Part shown: positions 62,792 through 64,000 of the stretch, piece after piece
Position numbering within the stretch: position 1 is the first letter of the stretch
How the letters are laid out: every line of letters starts with the position of its first letter
Assembly: GCF_019844075.1 (NCBI RefSeq)
Contig: NZ_CP081964.1
Location: forward strand, 2,728,001-2,792,000
Reading direction: 5' to 3'
Length of the DNA: 64,000 nucleotides
Source of the DNA: Curtobacterium sp. TC1
GTDB taxonomy: Bacteria; Actinomycetota; Actinomycetes; Actinomycetales; Microbacteriaceae
The notes under the pieces: generated by a model
What the model saw: the letters and a program-made list of their open reading frames with translations, nothing else
What the model was told of the DNA's origin: nothing
The model's database searches: none
Translations under genes and position numbers: made by a program

Positions 62792-63249
62792 AGTACCACC
62801 TAACCTCCGACGGGACGTGGATGCGCTGTCGCGCCGAGGTACGCGCAGGTCGCGGTGTGACGGACTGCCCCGTGGGAGACGGGCCACACGTCATTGGGCG
62901 TGCCGGCATAGCCGCTCTCCCGAACGGAGGCAAGGAGGCTCGGTGGGAGAACGGGGAACGCGTCGTCGCGACCATCAGCCCGATCGACGCTGAGTCGGGA
63001 ACCTTCACCGTCACGTCCCACAAGCAGAAGGTGCGCGTCTACACCGCTAGCGGTGCACACCTTCCCTACCCGGCAACGAGTGAAGGAGGACCGGACACGG
63101 GAGGACACGTGATCGGAAGGCTGAGGCGGGGACCTCACCTGTTTGCAAACACACGCTTCCTGTCCAAAACCGTTCGGCTCATAGTCGCAGTCTCTCGCGC
63201 GCAAACCCCACTTCCGTATAACCCATCGGAACGGGGGTTTGTGCTGTAA
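62788..63249 (+). CDS. Element-borne protein with N-terminal CRA..CP motif
   Basis: A 153-residue protein. MKYHLTSDGTWMRCRAEVRAG, followed by DCPVGDGPHVIG, fits the strand - Gly - CRA - CP - His motif that I recall from actinobacterial phages and mobile elements, as in the 52409 gene. The remaining sequence is basic with no known domain. The last 15 codons overlap a hairpin (63200-63241), so the reading frame may end in a terminator; the true C-terminus is uncertain. Confidence 0.6.
   Translation: MKYHLTSDGTWMRCRAEVRAGRGVTDCPVGDGPHVIGRAGIAALPNGGKEARWENGERVVATISPIDAESGTFTVTSHKQKVRVYTASGAHLPYPATSEGGPDTGGHVIGRLRRGPHLFANTRFLSKTVRLIVAVSRAQTPLPYNPSERGFVL
63200..63241 (+). terminator. Hairpin at the end of the pilin operon
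   Basis: CAAACCCC / GGGGTTTG outer arms and TTCCG / CGGAA inner arms with loop TATAACCCAT. Located inside the last codons of the preceding gene. Confidence 0.6.
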
Positions 63250-63416
63250 GAGCCTTGATAGCTGCGTCTACAGACCCTCTACTCCCCCGGACTAGCGCGG
63301 GACTTTTAACCGCCGAGCATAGCGCTGTTTTGAGCTCAACTGAGGTTCTAGGAAACTGCGCGAAGGAGTTTCGCTGGTGGGGTTGTGGACTAGTAGTGGC
63401 CCATCAAGATGGCATC

Positions 63417-63668
63417 ATGACGAACACCGCGAACACCACGAAGAACACGCCTACCGCAGACGCCGCCGAGGTCGCACTCCCCGAGCGTTCGGAGATCACC
63501 CGCACGCTCAACATCCTGAAGCTGTCAATCAGCGACCTCTACGCCGACGCACGTCGTCGTACTCCCTACTTCGCGACCGGCAAGGCGGAGGCTACCGCCA
63601 AGCTCAACTCCGCCCTCAAGGTCCTGACGGAGTTCAGCAACCAGCTCGACTCGATCAAGAAGTCCTGA
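63417..63668 (+). CDS. Small helical hypothetical protein
   Basis: An 83-residue protein: Thr/Asn/Ala-rich N-terminus, then a helical part (EITRTLNILKLSISDLYADARRRTPYFATGKAEATAKLNSALKVL) and a KKS end. No recognised domain. ATG 63417 gives a sensible N-terminus; ribosome site is weak (AAGATGG). The preceding 170 bp hold the hairpin of the pilin operon and no gene. Confidence 0.5.
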   Translation: MTNTANTTKNTPTADAAEVALPERSEITRTLNILKLSISDLYADARRRTPYFATGKAEATAKLNSALKVLTEFSNQLDSIKKS

Positions 63669-63689
63669 CCCTCGCAACCCCACGGACCG

Positions 63690-63723
63690 CTGAAGGCCTC
63701 GGACCCGAACCGGGGCTTTCAGC
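63690..63723 (+). terminator. Hairpin between two small genes
   Basis: GCTGAAGGCCTCGG and CCGGGGCTTTCAGC pair with one mismatch and one bulge around a short loop. Confidence 0.5.
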
Positions 63724-63736
63724 ATGAGAGGAACCC

Positions 63737-63901
63737 TTGCCGACCTACGACGCTACCGAGACTCACAAGCACGTGAAGCCCGAGATGATGGACAGCTTCA
63801 AGCAAGCACTCGCAAACGCCAACCGCGACGGGCAGGAGGTTTACTCCGTGATCGTGACGAACGGCGTGCCGATCATCTACTCGGTGCGCGACCGGGTCTA
63901 A
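63737..63901 (+). CDS. Very small hypothetical protein (TTG start)
   Basis: A 54-residue frame starting TTG with AGAGGA five bases upstream: (M)PTYDATETHKHVKPEMMDSF and ending YSVIVTNGVPIIYSVRDRV. The alternating hydrophobic C-terminal strands look like a real small domain. No homologue is recognised. Downstream, 63902-64000 shows nothing supported. Confidence 0.45.
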   Translation: MPTYDATETHKHVKPEMMDSFKQALANANRDGQEVYSVIVTNGVPIIYSVRDRV

Positions 63902-64000
63902 CGCAACCGCGGCACCGCCATTACGACTGCCAGCGCAGCGGAAGGGGTAGCTCACCACGTGCCGCGAGAGCCGCCGTGTCTCGTGTATCTGCTTGTGCGT

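Noticed and set aside
63719..63958. 79-residue minus-strand frame near the right edge
   Set aside because: Overlaps a plus-strand small gene with a better ribosome site; the minus-strand protein has shadow-like composition.
50414..64000. Right attachment site of the integrated element
   Set aside because: I looked for a second copy of the tRNA-Ser 3' end up to the window edge and found none, so the element is open on the right.

Overview
The window is very GC-rich, densely packed actinobacterial chromosome. The gene orders ffs-dnaX-recR-lysC-asd and topA-tmk-holB, a tad pilus locus beside a 6C RNA, and an acs/ackA/pta set all point to Actinobacteria. I infer a Microbacteriaceae member, Curtobacterium-like, from general protein character only.

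Backbone, 1-50.4 kb. The left edge holds the end of ribD and a stand-alone ribA (riboflavin synthesis). Next come an MHS-type MFS transporter, a tiny HTH regulator with two palindromic operators coupled to an ABC exporter, and an operon of DD-carboxypeptidase, nicotinamidase and succinate-semialdehyde dehydrogenase. An oxidoreductase, an internally duplicated secreted HAD acid phosphatase, a BLUF photoreceptor and a GH16-like secreted protein follow. After tRNA-Thr and a TetR regulator comes topA-tmk-holB, then the tad operon (ATPase, platform, small pilin-like proteins) with a 6C RNA upstream. Then: acs; RidA with a 52-residue DUF4177-like protein; a class A penicillin-binding protein coupled to a metallophosphoesterase; tRNA-Pro; a lipoprotein; two two-component systems, one coupled to thymidine kinase; a LexA-box radical SAM gene; mqo; asd-lysC; recR-dnaX; the SRP RNA; and ackA-pta.

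Repeats in the backbone are striking. Seven copies of an exact 62-bp unit run out of the 3' end of the SRP RNA gene toward dnaX. A 98-bp intergenic direct repeat lies before ackA. A family of GGACGGGAGGC palindromes is scattered between genes.

Accessory region, 50.4-64 kb. Directly after tRNA-Ser(GGA) lies a tyrosine integrase, and base composition, gene content and intergenic length all change. This looks like the left part of an integrated mobile element whose right end is outside the window. It carries a replication-relaxation-type protein, a cluster of eight GTGYGACAC sites with further copies across the element, and a probable defence operon: an OLD-family ATPase/TOPRIM nuclease followed by an ApeA-like HEPN protein. 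A serine-recombinase module flanked by 17-bp direct repeats comes next, then a SipW-like signal peptidase with two type IV pilin-like proteins, and several small unknown genes. The OLD plus ApeA-like operon is my best candidate for an undescribed system. It would pair a DNA-sensing ATPase/nuclease with an RNase-type HEPN effector.
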